Part shown: positions 55,107 to 63,790 of the stretch, in pieces
Layout of the letters: each line of letters opens with the position of its first letter
How positions within the stretch are numbered: the first letter of the stretch is position 1
NCBI GenBank assembly: GCA_965229685.1
Contig: OZ245920.1
Location: 3,534,001-3,598,000, forward strand
Length of the DNA stretch: 64,000 nucleotides
Source: Pacificispira sp033344895
Lineage (GTDB): Bacteria > Pseudomonadota > Alphaproteobacteria > UBA8366 > Aestuariispiraceae
Reading direction: 5' to 3'
The notes under the pieces: generated by a model
Told to the model about the DNA's origin: nothing
The model's input: the letters and a program-made list of their open reading frames with translations, nothing else
Databases searched by the model: none
Program-made: the position numbers and the translations under genes

Positions 55107-55272
55107 GGGGTCTTTCCCGACAGACGCGGGGCTATCTCACGACGTCCTGAATACATGCCGGTCGGTGAAGAACTTGCCTCAAGGTCTTTTCCGCTCGCTG
55201 GAAGATAGTGCCGAAACCCGGTGCACCGCATAGGGCGGGCCCGGCGGTCATGATTGATAGTGGATTGGTGGA

Positions 55273-55749
55273 ATGCAGAAGGTTCCGATGACGCTGCGTG
55301 GCTATGAAGCCATGACGGCCGAGCTGAAAACCCTGAAGGGCACTGAGCGCCCGGCGATCATTCAGGCGATCGCGGAAGCGCGTGAACATGGCGATCTGTC
55401 GGAGAACGCGGAATACCACGCCGCGCGCGAACGGCAGAGCTTCATCGAAGGCCGTATTGCGGAGCTGGAAGATCAGTCCAGCCGCGCCGAGGTGATCGAC
55501 CCGTCCAAGCTGGATGGCGATTCCGTCAAGTTCGGGGCGACCGTCACGATTGCCGACTGCGAAACCGACGAAGAATCCGTCTACCAGATTGTTGGCGAGT
55601 TCGAGGCGGACCTGACTGAGAAGAAGATTTCGGTCACCAGCCCGATGGCACGCGCCATGATCGGAAAGTCAGTAGGCGACGTTTTCGAGGTCAACAGCCC
55701 CGGCGGATCCCGCGACTATGAAGTCGTTTCCGTGAAGTTTTCCGGATGA
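55273..55749 (+). CDS. greA: Transcription elongation factor GreA
   Basis: 158 residues: N-terminal antiparallel coiled coil with the acidic tip (ETREHGDLSENAEY-type block: EAREHGDLSENAEYHAARE) that enters the RNA polymerase secondary channel to stimulate transcript cleavage, and a C-terminal FKBP-like domain (SPMARAMIGKSVGDVFEV). Overlaps by 4 bp the start of a small membrane protein gene (ATGA). carB-greA order is frequent in Alphaproteobacteria. Confidence 0.96.
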   Translation: MQKVPMTLRGYEAMTAELKTLKGTERPAIIQAIAEAREHGDLSENAEYHAARERQSFIEGRIAELEDQSSRAEVIDPSKLDGDSVKFGATVTIADCETDEESVYQIVGEFEADLTEKKISVTSPMARAMIGKSVGDVFEVNSPGGSRDYEVVSVKFSG

Positions 55750-55952
55750 ACGATTTCTTCGCCCCTCTGACGAACTGGCTGAACGGGCTTACCGGCCTCG
55801 AATTCTCCATCCATGGTTATATCGCCATCCTGCTCACGCTGATCGGGGTATTCGGTCTGTATGCAGCTCTGATGCTGCTGATGCATCGTTCGCGTGCAAG
55901 CGAGCACGACCAAGTCGTCTACGATTACCGGGACCCGCGGCAGGATTCGTAA
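55746..55952 (+). CDS. Small single-pass membrane protein
   Basis: 68 residues with one membrane helix (about 23-47; YIAILLTLIGVFGLYAALML), a short hydrophilic N-terminus and a charged C-terminus HRSRASEHDQVVYDYRDP. Its ATG overlaps the greA stop, so it is made in step with GreA. I recognise no family. After it (55970-55982) comes a small dyad GGTTA-TCC-TAACC, then the chemoreceptor gene. Confidence 0.7.
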   Translation: MNDFFAPLTNWLNGLTGLEFSIHGYIAILLTLIGVFGLYAALMLLMHRSRASEHDQVVYDYRDPRQDS

Positions 55953-56038
55953 CATTCGCAGCATTTTAAGGTTATCCTAACCAGTTCTCCGTTAGATGGT
56001 ACCCTACAAGAATAGGGGATATCCGGAGGAACCACCCA

Positions 56039-57730
56039 ATGCTGTCCAGATTGTCGATCAACGCGAAGCTGCTGCTGATCGTAGCGGCGCTGACACTTAC
56101 CAGCGTCGTTGTGGCCTGGGTTACGCTGGACGCCATGCATAAGGCGATGGTGTCAGAGCGTCTTTCCAAGCTGAACGCCCTCACCGAAACCAGCGTCAAT
56201 ATCGCCGAATCCTATAACCAGCGCGTCGAAGCCGGAGAAATGAGCCGGGACGAGGCGATTCAGGAATGGGCCAAGGTCGTGTCGGCGATGACCTATGAGG
56301 GCAAGGAGTATCTCTTCGCCTGGGACCGCAAGGGCAATGCCATCGCCCACATTCGTCCGGATATCGTGGGCAAGAACCTCTGGGACCTGCAGGACCCAAG
56401 CGGACAATACCTGATCCGCGACCTCTGGAAGATCTCGCTCGCGTCGGAAGAAGGCGGTCGATATGACTACCTCTGGCCGCCGGCGAAGGACGAACCGCCG
56501 ATCGCGAAGGTCAGTTGGGCCCGCTATGTCGAACCGTTCGATATGATGGTCGGCACGGGCGTATTCATCGCGGATCTGGATGCGGCCTTCCAGGAACAGA
56601 TGATCACGGTCGTGATCGTGATCGTTGTTCTGGCCGGACTTTCGATTCTGATTGCGTTGCTGATCGCGCGGGATATCGCCGGGTCCCTGGGACGTGTGGC
56701 CAAGGTCATGCAGCAGATGAACGATGGTGACCTGGACGTCGACGTGCCGGATCAGAAACGCGGCGACGCGGTCGGAACGATCAGTCGGGCATTGGATGTG
56801 CTGCGCGCCGGCGCGAAGGAAGCATCGGTCCTGCGTGAGCAGCAGGCGGAAACCAAGGCCGCGGCGGAACGGGAACGCCGGGAACAGCTGGCCCGCATTG
56901 CCGAGGAATTCCGCGCGTCCGTCGAATCCGTGGTAGGCAAGGTTTCCAAGGCTTCCGAGGAAGTTCGCGCCGCAGCCAACGATATGTCGGAGATGGCGCA
57001 GTCGACCCAGCATCAGGCGGGCGAAGCCTCCGCGGCGACCAGCGAGTCGTCGGAGAACGTCGCCACCGTGGCCACGGCGACGGAGGAACTGATTGCCTCC
57101 ATTCAGGAAATCGGCCGACAAACCGAAAGCGCGCGCTCCGTCAGCGAGGAAGCCGTGGGGGCCACGGAACGCTCAGAGCATACCGTACAGGGCCTGGTCG
57201 AGGCGGCCCAGAAGATCGGCGACGTGCTGGGCCTGATCGCCGAGATCGCGGAGCAGACCAACCTGCTGGCCCTGAACGCCACCATCGAGGCCGCCCGAGC
57301 AGGTGAGGCCGGCAAGGGCTTTGCCGTCGTCGCCAGCGAGGTCAAGGCCCTGGCGCAGCAGACGCAGCGGGCGACCGACGACATCAACTCCCATATCGAT
57401 GGAATCCGGAAGGCTGTCGGCGACGCGGCGGGGGAAATGTCGAACATCCGGGATGTCATTTCGGATGTGTCCCGGTCGGCAACGGCGATCAGTGCCGCCA
57501 TCGAGCAGCAGGCCGCCGCGACGCAGGAAATCAGCCGATCCATCCAGCAGGCCGCCAGCGGTACCGAACAGGTCAGCAGCAACGTGGCCGCCGTGACCGA
57601 TACGGCGCGCAGCGCGGGCGAGGTGGCGTCGCACCTGCTCAGTGCCGCGAACGCGCTGACGCAGGATTCGGTTGTCCTGCGCGATCAGGTCACTAAGTTC
57701 CTTGGCTCCCTGTCGGAGCAACAGAACTGA
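56039..57730 (+). CDS. Methyl-accepting chemotaxis protein (Cache-type sensor)
   Basis: 563 residues: TM1 (about 10-30), a periplasmic single-Cache-like sensor (FAWDRKGNAIAHIRPDIVGK), TM2 (about 187-209), HAMP (about 210-262) and a long coiled-coil signalling domain whose hairpin tip is EIAEQTNLLALNATIEAARA with GEAGKGFAVVA. No C-terminal NWETF-like tether. Ligand unknown: Cache domains of this kind often sense small organic acids. GGAGG precedes the ATG. Confidence 0.94.
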   Translation: MLSRLSINAKLLLIVAALTLTSVVVAWVTLDAMHKAMVSERLSKLNALTETSVNIAESYNQRVEAGEMSRDEAIQEWAKVVSAMTYEGKEYLFAWDRKGNAIAHIRPDIVGKNLWDLQDPSGQYLIRDLWKISLASEEGGRYDYLWPPAKDEPPIAKVSWARYVEPFDMMVGTGVFIADLDAAFQEQMITVVIVIVVLAGLSILIALLIARDIAGSLGRVAKVMQQMNDGDLDVDVPDQKRGDAVGTISRALDVLRAGAKEASVLREQQAETKAAAERERREQLARIAEEFRASVESVVGKVSKASEEVRAAANDMSEMAQSTQHQAGEASAATSESSENVATVATATEELIASIQEIGRQTESARSVSEEAVGATERSEHTVQGLVEAAQKIGDVLGLIAEIAEQTNLLALNATIEAARAGEAGKGFAVVASEVKALAQQTQRATDDINSHIDGIRKAVGDAAGEMSNIRDVISDVSRSATAISAAIEQQAAATQEISRSIQQAASGTEQVSSNVAAVTDTARSAGEVASHLLSAANALTQDSVVLRDQVTKFLGSLSEQQN

Positions 57731-57740
57731 TCGCAAGCCC

Positions 57741-58658
57741 ATGATTCGACCCGCCGCTGCCCTGATCGCCTTTGTAATCGCAATCGGGGTGGCGCGGGCC
57801 GAACCTGTTTTTCCCGACCTTGAAAGCGTCGACGTCCTGGATGCCCGCAGCGGCGCCCCCCTCACCCTGGACGAGTTTGACGCACGGATCCGATCCGCCG
57901 ACATCCTGTTGCTGGGCGAAGTGCACGACAACCCCATGCACCATATCGGACAGGCCGCGATACTGCGCCAACGCTTCGCGAATGTGGACCGGCCCGCCAG
58001 CGTGGTCTTCGAAATGCTGCCCCGATCAAAACAGTCGACCATTGATGCCTATCAGGGCGGTGCGGCCGGCTTTGCCGACGCGATGGGCTGGCACGACACC
58101 GGCTGGCCGGATGCGGCGATCTATCAACCGGTTTTTGACGCCGCATTCGCCTTGGAGGCCCGGCTGATCGCCGGCGATCTGGATCGGGATTTGATCCACA
58201 CACTCTACAGCGACGGGACGGAAGCCCTCCCCTCTGCCGTGCTTCGCATGTTTCGATTGATGGACCCATTGCCGGATTCAGTGCGAAGCGAAATGACAGA
58301 GCTTCAATTCCGGTCCCATTGCGAGTTGTTCCCGCGCGAACGGATGGCGGGCATGATCACGATCCAGCGCGCCCGCGACGCCGCCCTGGCGGAGGCGGTA
58401 GCGGACGCCAGGCTGCGCTCGGGCGGACCGGTCGTCCTGATTGCAGGAACGGGTCACGTCCGCATCGATCATGGTGCCGGGGCTCTTCTGCGCCGTGCCC
58501 TTCCGGAGGATGTGGTTCTTGCCATCGGGTTCGTGGAGCGTGATTCGTGGCAGGGCGCGCCGGCACCTTATGACCTGGTGATTGTAACCGACCCACAGGA
58601 CCGACCCGATCCCTGCGACGCCTTGCGGAAAAGCCACGGGCGTTCCGGTTCCGATTAA
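57741..58658 (+). CDS. ChaN-like haem-binding uptake family protein
   Basis: 305 residues. Signal peptide ending VARA (about 20) without a lipobox Cys, so a soluble periplasmic protein rather than the ChaN lipoprotein. Tiki/ChaN/EreA-type fold is suggested by LLLGEVHDNPMHH, VFEMLPRSKQ and the late LIAGTGHVRIDHGAG. Related proteins bind haem or act as metallo-hydrolases (erythromycin-esterase-like), so the function is open. Starts 10 bp after the chemoreceptor stop, so probably co-transcribed. Confidence 0.8.
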   Translation: MIRPAAALIAFVIAIGVARAEPVFPDLESVDVLDARSGAPLTLDEFDARIRSADILLLGEVHDNPMHHIGQAAILRQRFANVDRPASVVFEMLPRSKQSTIDAYQGGAAGFADAMGWHDTGWPDAAIYQPVFDAAFALEARLIAGDLDRDLIHTLYSDGTEALPSAVLRMFRLMDPLPDSVRSEMTELQFRSHCELFPRERMAGMITIQRARDAALAEAVADARLRSGGPVVLIAGTGHVRIDHGAGALLRRALPEDVVLAIGFVERDSWQGAPAPYDLVIVTDPQDRPDPCDALRKSHGRSGSD

Positions 58659-58716
58659 GGGTTGCGTAACCTTTGCCGACCTAGACTTGCGGCACCGCAT
58701 GCAACACGGCTCTGTC

Positions 58717-59214
58717 ATGACCAGGCTGGAATTCGATGTATCCGCGCTGGACCATTCCAGCATTCGAGTGCGCAGGATCTACGACTACTGGAACGAGATT
58801 CGCGCCGGCCGATCCATGCCGTACCGGTCGGATTTCGATCCGACGGACATTCCCCATCATCTTCCCGGCATTCTGTTGATCGATATCGAGGGGGTTCGCC
58901 CCGACGGAACCGGGATCTATCGCTATCGGGTTGTCGGCCAGTGGGAAGTGGCGGCGCGCGGTCACAACCCGACCGGATCCCTGGTGGAGGACGGCTTCTT
59001 CGGACCGAGCCTGGAAAGCTGCCTGACGGATTACGACACGGTTCGGCGGACCGGGACGCCGCTGTTCGCCCCGCTGGACTTCATCGATTCGAGGGGCCTG
59101 CACGTCAACGAATACTCGATCGTGCTGCCCTTCACCGACAATGGGGTCGAGGTGTCCAAGATCCTGGTCTATTCCGAACGGCGTGTTCGCGCGGAAAACG
59201 ACCTGCCTTACTAG
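58717..59214 (+). CDS. PAS-domain protein (PAS_5 family)
   Basis: 165 residues with the alphaproteobacterial PAS_5 layout: IYDYWNEIRAGRSMPYRSDFDP (N-terminal helix), IDIEGVRPDGTGIYRYRVVG core, and a C-terminal beta sheet FIDSRGLHVNEYSIVLPF. No output domain and no membrane helix. Such stand-alone PAS_5 proteins are common and mostly uncharacterised; ligand binding is a reasonable guess. The start is uncertain (ATG 58699 and TTG 58687 are also in frame, none has a good ribosome site). Confidence 0.82.
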   Translation: MTRLEFDVSALDHSSIRVRRIYDYWNEIRAGRSMPYRSDFDPTDIPHHLPGILLIDIEGVRPDGTGIYRYRVVGQWEVAARGHNPTGSLVEDGFFGPSLESCLTDYDTVRRTGTPLFAPLDFIDSRGLHVNEYSIVLPFTDNGVEVSKILVYSERRVRAENDLPY

Positions 59215-59374
59215 CCCCCCCGGCAGCCTCATGACCGAAATGCTACGCGCCCGCGACAAATCCCCGGCGCGCGCGACCTGAACTTCACGGTGGCTTCATG
59301 ACGCGGCCACGGGTGCTTCATGCCCCGGTTCTACGCTTACCCTCTCGAAACACATCCCGAGGGGGGAGTTTGTC

Positions 59375-60259
59375 ATGAGGAAACTGTTCTCGGCGCTCAG
59401 TCTCGCCATTCTTGTCGGCGTCTTCGCCGCACCGGCCAAGGCCGAACCGATCAAGCTTGCGGTGACCGACCTGGTCGGCCTGGAAGAACTGCAGCGCGAG
59501 TTCGGGGAGTTTGTAGCCGTTCTGGAAGACGCCACGGGTCACGAGATCGAGTTCCTGCCGGTTACGAACCGCACCGCCGCGTCCGAGGCGCTGCGCTTCG
59601 GCAAGGTCGATTTCGTTCTGACCGGTCCTGCCGAATATGTGGTGATGAAGAAGCGCACCAATGCGGAGATCGTGGTCGGTTTCTCGCGCCCGGACTATTT
59701 CGCTGTCCTGATCACGCTGGCCGAAAACGGCTATGATCTGCCGACCGATCTGAAAGGTAAAAAGATCGCCCTCGGTTCCGTCGGTTCGACCTCCAAGCAT
59801 CTAGGCCCGATCCAGGTCCTGGCCGACTACGGCCTTGCGCCCCAGAAGGATGTCGAAGTCATTCACACCAAGGTACCGGTGGCCTGGGAAGCGCTGAAGA
59901 AGGGTGATGTCGCCGCAATGGGCGTCAATCACATCAAGTTCCTGAGCCTGCGCGAAAAGGAAGAATCGACGGGCGGCCTCCCCCCCGGTGCGTTCCGGAT
60001 CGTCGGTCGCGGCCCTGATCTGCCGAATGACGTCCTGATGGTCGGGGCCCATGTCGGCAAGGATGTCGTCGCCGCCTTCAGGAAGGCCTTTGTGGAACGG
60101 TCGGACGACCTTGTGGCCGCCATCCTGACCGGCGAGGACAATCAGAAATACAAGGGGATGCGTTTCATCTCCAACATCCAGGACAGCAACTACAACTACG
60201 TCCGTGCCATGTATGAAACCGCAGGCTATCCGGAATATGCCGATTTCATCGGCAACTGA
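59375..60259 (+). CDS. phnD: Phosphonate/phosphite ABC transporter substrate-binding protein PhnD
   Basis: 294 residues: signal peptide to about 23 (APAKA), then the PhnD family body KLAVTDLVGLEELQREFGEF, RTAASEALRFGKVDFVLTGPA and GSTSKHLGPIQVL, which shape the oxyanion-binding pocket. Binds phosphonate, phosphite or a related P-anion in the periplasm. It is the first gene of phnD-phnC-phnE-phnM, with GGGGGGAG before the ATG. Substrate within the family is not decided by sequence. Confidence 0.9.
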   Translation: MRKLFSALSLAILVGVFAAPAKAEPIKLAVTDLVGLEELQREFGEFVAVLEDATGHEIEFLPVTNRTAASEALRFGKVDFVLTGPAEYVVMKKRTNAEIVVGFSRPDYFAVLITLAENGYDLPTDLKGKKIALGSVGSTSKHLGPIQVLADYGLAPQKDVEVIHTKVPVAWEALKKGDVAAMGVNHIKFLSLREKEESTGGLPPGAFRIVGRGPDLPNDVLMVGAHVGKDVVAAFRKAFVERSDDLVAAILTGEDNQKYKGMRFISNIQDSNYNYVRAMYETAGYPEYADFIGN

Positions 60260-61130
60260 CCGTCTCCGGGTCGCCCTGACACCGGGCGGGAATGCGGATA
60301 AGGGGGGAGCGTCGGATCGGCGCTCCCCCGCCGCCTTCGACCGGGATGCGCGGCATTCGGATGCCGCAACGGCTCTGACTGTCCGCGGGCTTCGCAAGAC
60401 CTATCACGGACCGGAAGGCGCGCATGAGGTCCTGCGCGGCATCGATTTCTCAGTCCAGCGCGGCCAGTCGGTGGCTATCGTTGGCGCAAACGGATCCGGC
60501 AAGAGCACCGCGTTGCGCTGTTCCATGCGCCTGATCGAGCCGAGTGCCGGTGATATCCGCATCGACAACACGGCCATTACCGGACTTTCCGGCAAGGCCC
60601 TTCGCCAGGCGCGGGCCAAGGTCGGCTTCGTATTTCAACGTCATAATCTCTGCGCGCGGCTCAGCGTCTTGAGCAACGTACTGCATGGCGCCCTGGCACG
60701 CGGGGCCGGTCCGCGCGCCTGGAGCCACAGCTTTGCAAGCAAACTGGAAAGGGACCAGGCGCTCGAATCCCTGCAACAGGTCGGTCTTGCGGATCTGGCC
60801 GGTCGGCGCGCGGACAAGCTTTCCGGTGGCCAGTCGCAGCGTGTCGCCATCGCACGCGCCCTGATGCAGGAACCGACGATGATTTTTGCCGATGAACCTG
60901 TTGCCAGTCTGGACCCAAAGGCCGGCAGGGACGTCATGACCCTGTTTGCCCGACTGCAGCAGCAAGCGGGGATCACGCTGGTCTTCGTGTCCCATGATCT
61001 GGAACACGCCCTGGACTATTCTGATCGTGTCATCGGCCTGAAATCGGGCCGTCTGGTCCTGGACCGGTCGAGCAGCGGCCTGTGCCCGGACGACCTGGCC
61101 TGGCTGTATGAGACGGAGGCGGCCGAATGA
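60237..61130 (+). CDS. phnC: Phosphonate ABC transporter ATP-binding protein PhnC
   Basis: 297 residues: Walker A GANGSGKST, Q-loop VFQRHN, signature KLSGGQSQRVAIA, Walker B IFADEP and H-loop SHD. The core starts near residue 45; the first 45 residues (to ALTVRG) overlap the end of phnD and a 9-bp hairpin at 60303-60329 and look like non-functional extension, but no ATG/GTG/TTG is available closer to the core. Overlaps phnE by 4 bp (ATGA). Energises uptake with PhnD and PhnE. Confidence 0.88.
   Translation: MPISSATDRLRVALTPGGNADKGGASDRRSPAAFDRDARHSDAATALTVRGLRKTYHGPEGAHEVLRGIDFSVQRGQSVAIVGANGSGKSTALRCSMRLIEPSAGDIRIDNTAITGLSGKALRQARAKVGFVFQRHNLCARLSVLSNVLHGALARGAGPRAWSHSFASKLERDQALESLQQVGLADLAGRRADKLSGGQSQRVAIARALMQEPTMIFADEPVASLDPKAGRDVMTLFARLQQQAGITLVFVSHDLEHALDYSDRVIGLKSGRLVLDRSSSGLCPDDLAWLYETEAAE
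60303..60329 (+). promoter_or_regulatory. Stable stem-loop between phnD and the phnC core
   Basis: GGGGGAGCG (60303-60311), a 9-nt loop, CGCTCCCCC (60321-60329): a perfect 9-bp GC stem 43 bp after the phnD stop, without a T-run. Stems just after a substrate-binding-protein gene often stabilise its mRNA and so raise its output relative to the membrane parts; that role is proposed here by position only. Confidence 0.6.
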
Positions 61131-61948
61131 GCGGCCCAAGGATCGACCCGCACATGCCGGCGCGCTGGCAGAGTCCGGGGCTCCTGCCCGGCATCCTGTT
61201 CGTCGCCTTCGTGGCGTTCTTCGCCTGGTCGCTCAGCCGGGCGGGTATCTCCATTCCGGATCTGATCGCCGGTCTTCCAGCGATGGGCGTGATCGCATCC
61301 GAAATGGTCCCTCCGGCGACGGACCGCTTTGTGCCAATGCTGAATTCCGTCCTGACCACCTTTCAGATGGCATTGGTCGGGGCGGCGATCGGGATCGTGC
61401 TGAGCCTGCCGGTCGCGGTCCTCGCCGCCCGCAACTTGTCGCCGCATCCGGTCGTTTATTCAGGGGCCCGCGCTCTGGTGAGTTTTCTGCGCACGGTACC
61501 CGATCTCGCCTGGGCGCTGTTCTTCGTCGCCTCGGTCGGGCTTGGACCTTTTGCCGGCACGTTAGCGCTGATTGTCGACACGGTCGGCTTCTGCGGCCGG
61601 TTTTTCGCCGAGAGCATGGAAGAGGTCGACCCCGGTCCCGGCGAAGCACTGGCCGCAATGGGCGCACGGCGGATCGATATCGTCACCTGTGCCGTCCTGC
61701 CCGCCGCGACGCCGGGACTGACCAATGCCGGTCTGTTCTCCCTGGAAAAGGCCGTCCGGTCCTCGGTCGTGCTCGGTCTCGTCGGTGCGGGTGGCATTGG
61801 TGCGGAACTGGCCGTATCCATGGAAATGTTCCGCTACGACCAGGCCGCAATGATCGTGCTGATGATCTTCATCCTGGTCCTGGGTGTGGAGCGGTTCGGC
61901 GCCTGGGCACGCGCGAAGCTGCTCGACGGCGCCAACCCCAGACTGTAA
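61127..61948 (+). CDS. phnE: Phosphonate ABC transporter permease PhnE
   Basis: 273-residue inner-membrane permease, about six helices: FVAFVAFFAWSLS near the N-terminus, PhnE-like FLRTVPDLAWALFFVASVG, and the EAA-loop-like EALAAMGARRIDIVTCAVLP. Single copy (some phn systems have two). ATG overlaps the phnC stop (ATGA); phnM follows 30 bp later. Confidence 0.92.
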   Translation: MSGPRIDPHMPARWQSPGLLPGILFVAFVAFFAWSLSRAGISIPDLIAGLPAMGVIASEMVPPATDRFVPMLNSVLTTFQMALVGAAIGIVLSLPVAVLAARNLSPHPVVYSGARALVSFLRTVPDLAWALFFVASVGLGPFAGTLALIVDTVGFCGRFFAESMEEVDPGPGEALAAMGARRIDIVTCAVLPAATPGLTNAGLFSLEKAVRSSVVLGLVGAGGIGAELAVSMEMFRYDQAAMIVLMIFILVLGVERFGAWARAKLLDGANPRL

Positions 61949-61978
61949 CCCTTACCTTCCACCAGAAACGGACGGACC

Positions 61979-63148
61979 ATGCCAGACAGCATCACCACAC
62001 AGGACAGCGTCACCCTGCGGAATGTCCGCGCATTGCTGCCGGAGGGGTTTCAGGACGGCGTGACCATTGCCATCCATGATGGTCGCATCACCGAAATCGG
62101 GGACGGCGCCGGCCCCGCCGCCGCGGTGGATATCGATGGAAGCGGCCTGACGGTCATGCCGGGTCTGATCGATCTGCATGGCGATGCCTTCGAGCGTGAA
62201 ATGGCGCCACGCCCTGGCTGCGGGTTTCCTCTGGATCTGGCCATCGAATCCAATGACGCCAATCTGATATCCGCCGGCATCACCACCTTCTATTATTCCA
62301 TCACGGACGGGTTCGAGCCCAGCGTTCGGAACCGTGCGACCGTGCGGGGCCTGCTGGACGCAATCGAAGCGCGGCGTGACCGACTGGTCGCCGACAGCCG
62401 CATCCATATTCGTCATGAATGCGTCGCGACCGACGATCATGACGAATTGCTGAGCTGGATCACCGACCGGCGCATCGACCTTCTGTCCCTGAACGACCAC
62501 CTGCCGATGCCGGGCGATACGGGCAAGCTGGACCGATACCGGGCCGGTGCGCAACGGCGTTTCACCATGTCCCCGGATGACCTGGAACGCTTCATTGCCG
62601 ACCGGCAATCCCGGCGCGATCTGGGCTACGCGCAGACGGTCGAACTCGCCGCAGCCGCCCATGCGGCCGGTGTGGCGCTGGCATCCCACGACGAACGGAC
62701 CGCGGAGGATGCGGCCCGCGCCGAGGAGTTGGGTGTCCGGATCTGCGAATTTCCGTTGACCGCCGAGTGCGCCGAAAAGGGACTGGCACGCGGGGCGGCG
62801 GTGGTCATGGGTGCGCCAAACCTGGTTCGCGGCGGCAGTCACGTCGGCGGCACCAGCGTTCGGGATGAAATCGCCGAGGGCCGGGTCAGCATCCTAGTCA
62901 GCGACTACTTCTACCCAAGCCTTCTGCGCGCCCCCTTCCTGATCGCGGAACTGGGCCTGCTGCCGTTGGAGAAGGCATGGGAGCTGGTCTCCGGCAATCC
63001 CGCCGAAGCCGTCGGTCTGGGCGCCCGGAAGGGCCGCATAGCAGTAGGCGCGGACGCCGACCTGATCGGTTTTCGCGGGGCAAGCGGTCTGGCAGGCGAT
63101 ATCGCCCTGGTTTCAGCACGGAACCGGCTGCGCCGAACCGCCGCCTAG
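61979..63148 (+). CDS. phnM: Alpha-D-ribose 1-methylphosphonate 5-triphosphate diphosphatase PhnM
   Basis: 389-residue amidohydrolase-fold enzyme of the C-P lyase pathway that removes pyrophosphate from ribose 1-methylphosphonate 5-triphosphate. Metal-binding and family motifs: GLIDLHGDAFER, HECVATDDHDE, LNDHLPM, ASHDERTAEDA and a late VSDYFYPSLLRAPF. The partner genes phnGHIJKL are not in this window. Converges with the Lrp gene, 2 bp apart. Confidence 0.93.
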   Translation: MPDSITTQDSVTLRNVRALLPEGFQDGVTIAIHDGRITEIGDGAGPAAAVDIDGSGLTVMPGLIDLHGDAFEREMAPRPGCGFPLDLAIESNDANLISAGITTFYYSITDGFEPSVRNRATVRGLLDAIEARRDRLVADSRIHIRHECVATDDHDELLSWITDRRIDLLSLNDHLPMPGDTGKLDRYRAGAQRRFTMSPDDLERFIADRQSRRDLGYAQTVELAAAAHAAGVALASHDERTAEDAARAEELGVRICEFPLTAECAEKGLARGAAVVMGAPNLVRGGSHVGGTSVRDEIAEGRVSILVSDYFYPSLLRAPFLIAELGLLPLEKAWELVSGNPAEAVGLGARKGRIAVGADADLIGFRGASGLAGDIALVSARNRLRRTAA

Positions 63149-63150
63149 CG

Positions 63151-63648
63151 TCAGATCATATCTTCGATGTCGATGTCGGGATCGACGGGCACGCCGTATT
63201 CCTGTTTCGACGCACGAATACCGATGGCCGAACGCACATTCGCGACATTCGGCGCGGCGGTCAGCTGGCTGGTCAGGAAACGATTGTAGCTGTCCAGATC
63301 CCGAGCGACGATCTTCAGCAGGAAATCGGTATCCCCCTGAAGCATGTGTGCTTCACGTACCAGCGGCCAGCCCCGGGCCATCTCCTCGAACTGTCGAAGA
63401 TCCGACTCGGCCTGACTGACCAGACCGACAAAGGCGAAGACCGTCACATCGAAACCCAGCATCTCTCCATCCAGATCGGCATGATAACCGCGGATGAAGC
63501 CGGCCTCCTCCAATGCCCGCACACGGCGCAGGCAAGGCGGTGCCGAGATACCGGCGCGCTTCGCCAGTTCCACATTCGTGATCCGGCCGTCATCCTGCAG
63601 GTCGCGCAGAATCTTCTTATCGATTTTATCCAGTTTCGCGTGGCGCAT
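63151..63648 (-). CDS. Lrp/AsnC-family transcriptional regulator
   Basis: 165 residues: N-terminal HTH (LDKIDKKILRDLQDDGRITN, then ELAKRAGISAPPCLRRVRAL) and a C-terminal RAM ligand-binding domain (ESDLRQFEEMARGWPLVREA). Amino-acid-responsive regulator; target not inferable. ATG 63648 gives the family start MRHAKLDKIDKKIL; a longer start at 63684 is in frame. The spacer to the ELM1-like gene (63649-63790) is AT-rich. Confidence 0.91.
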   Translation of the reverse strand: MRHAKLDKIDKKILRDLQDDGRITNVELAKRAGISAPPCLRRVRALEEAGFIRGYHADLDGEMLGFDVTVFAFVGLVSQAESDLRQFEEMARGWPLVREAHMLQGDTDFLLKIVARDLDSYNRFLTSQLTAAPNVANVRSAIGIRASKQEYGVPVDPDIDIEDMI

Positions 63649-63790
63649 GACGCAATGAGTCCTTTCGACCGGCGGTAATGCCAATTGGGCTGGAATTACC
63701 CTGACGAGACGTTACACGCAATAATATTATATCCACAGCGTACATTTTCAGCCGCTTGCCAGCCCCTGAGGGCACGGGCATAACCGGGGA

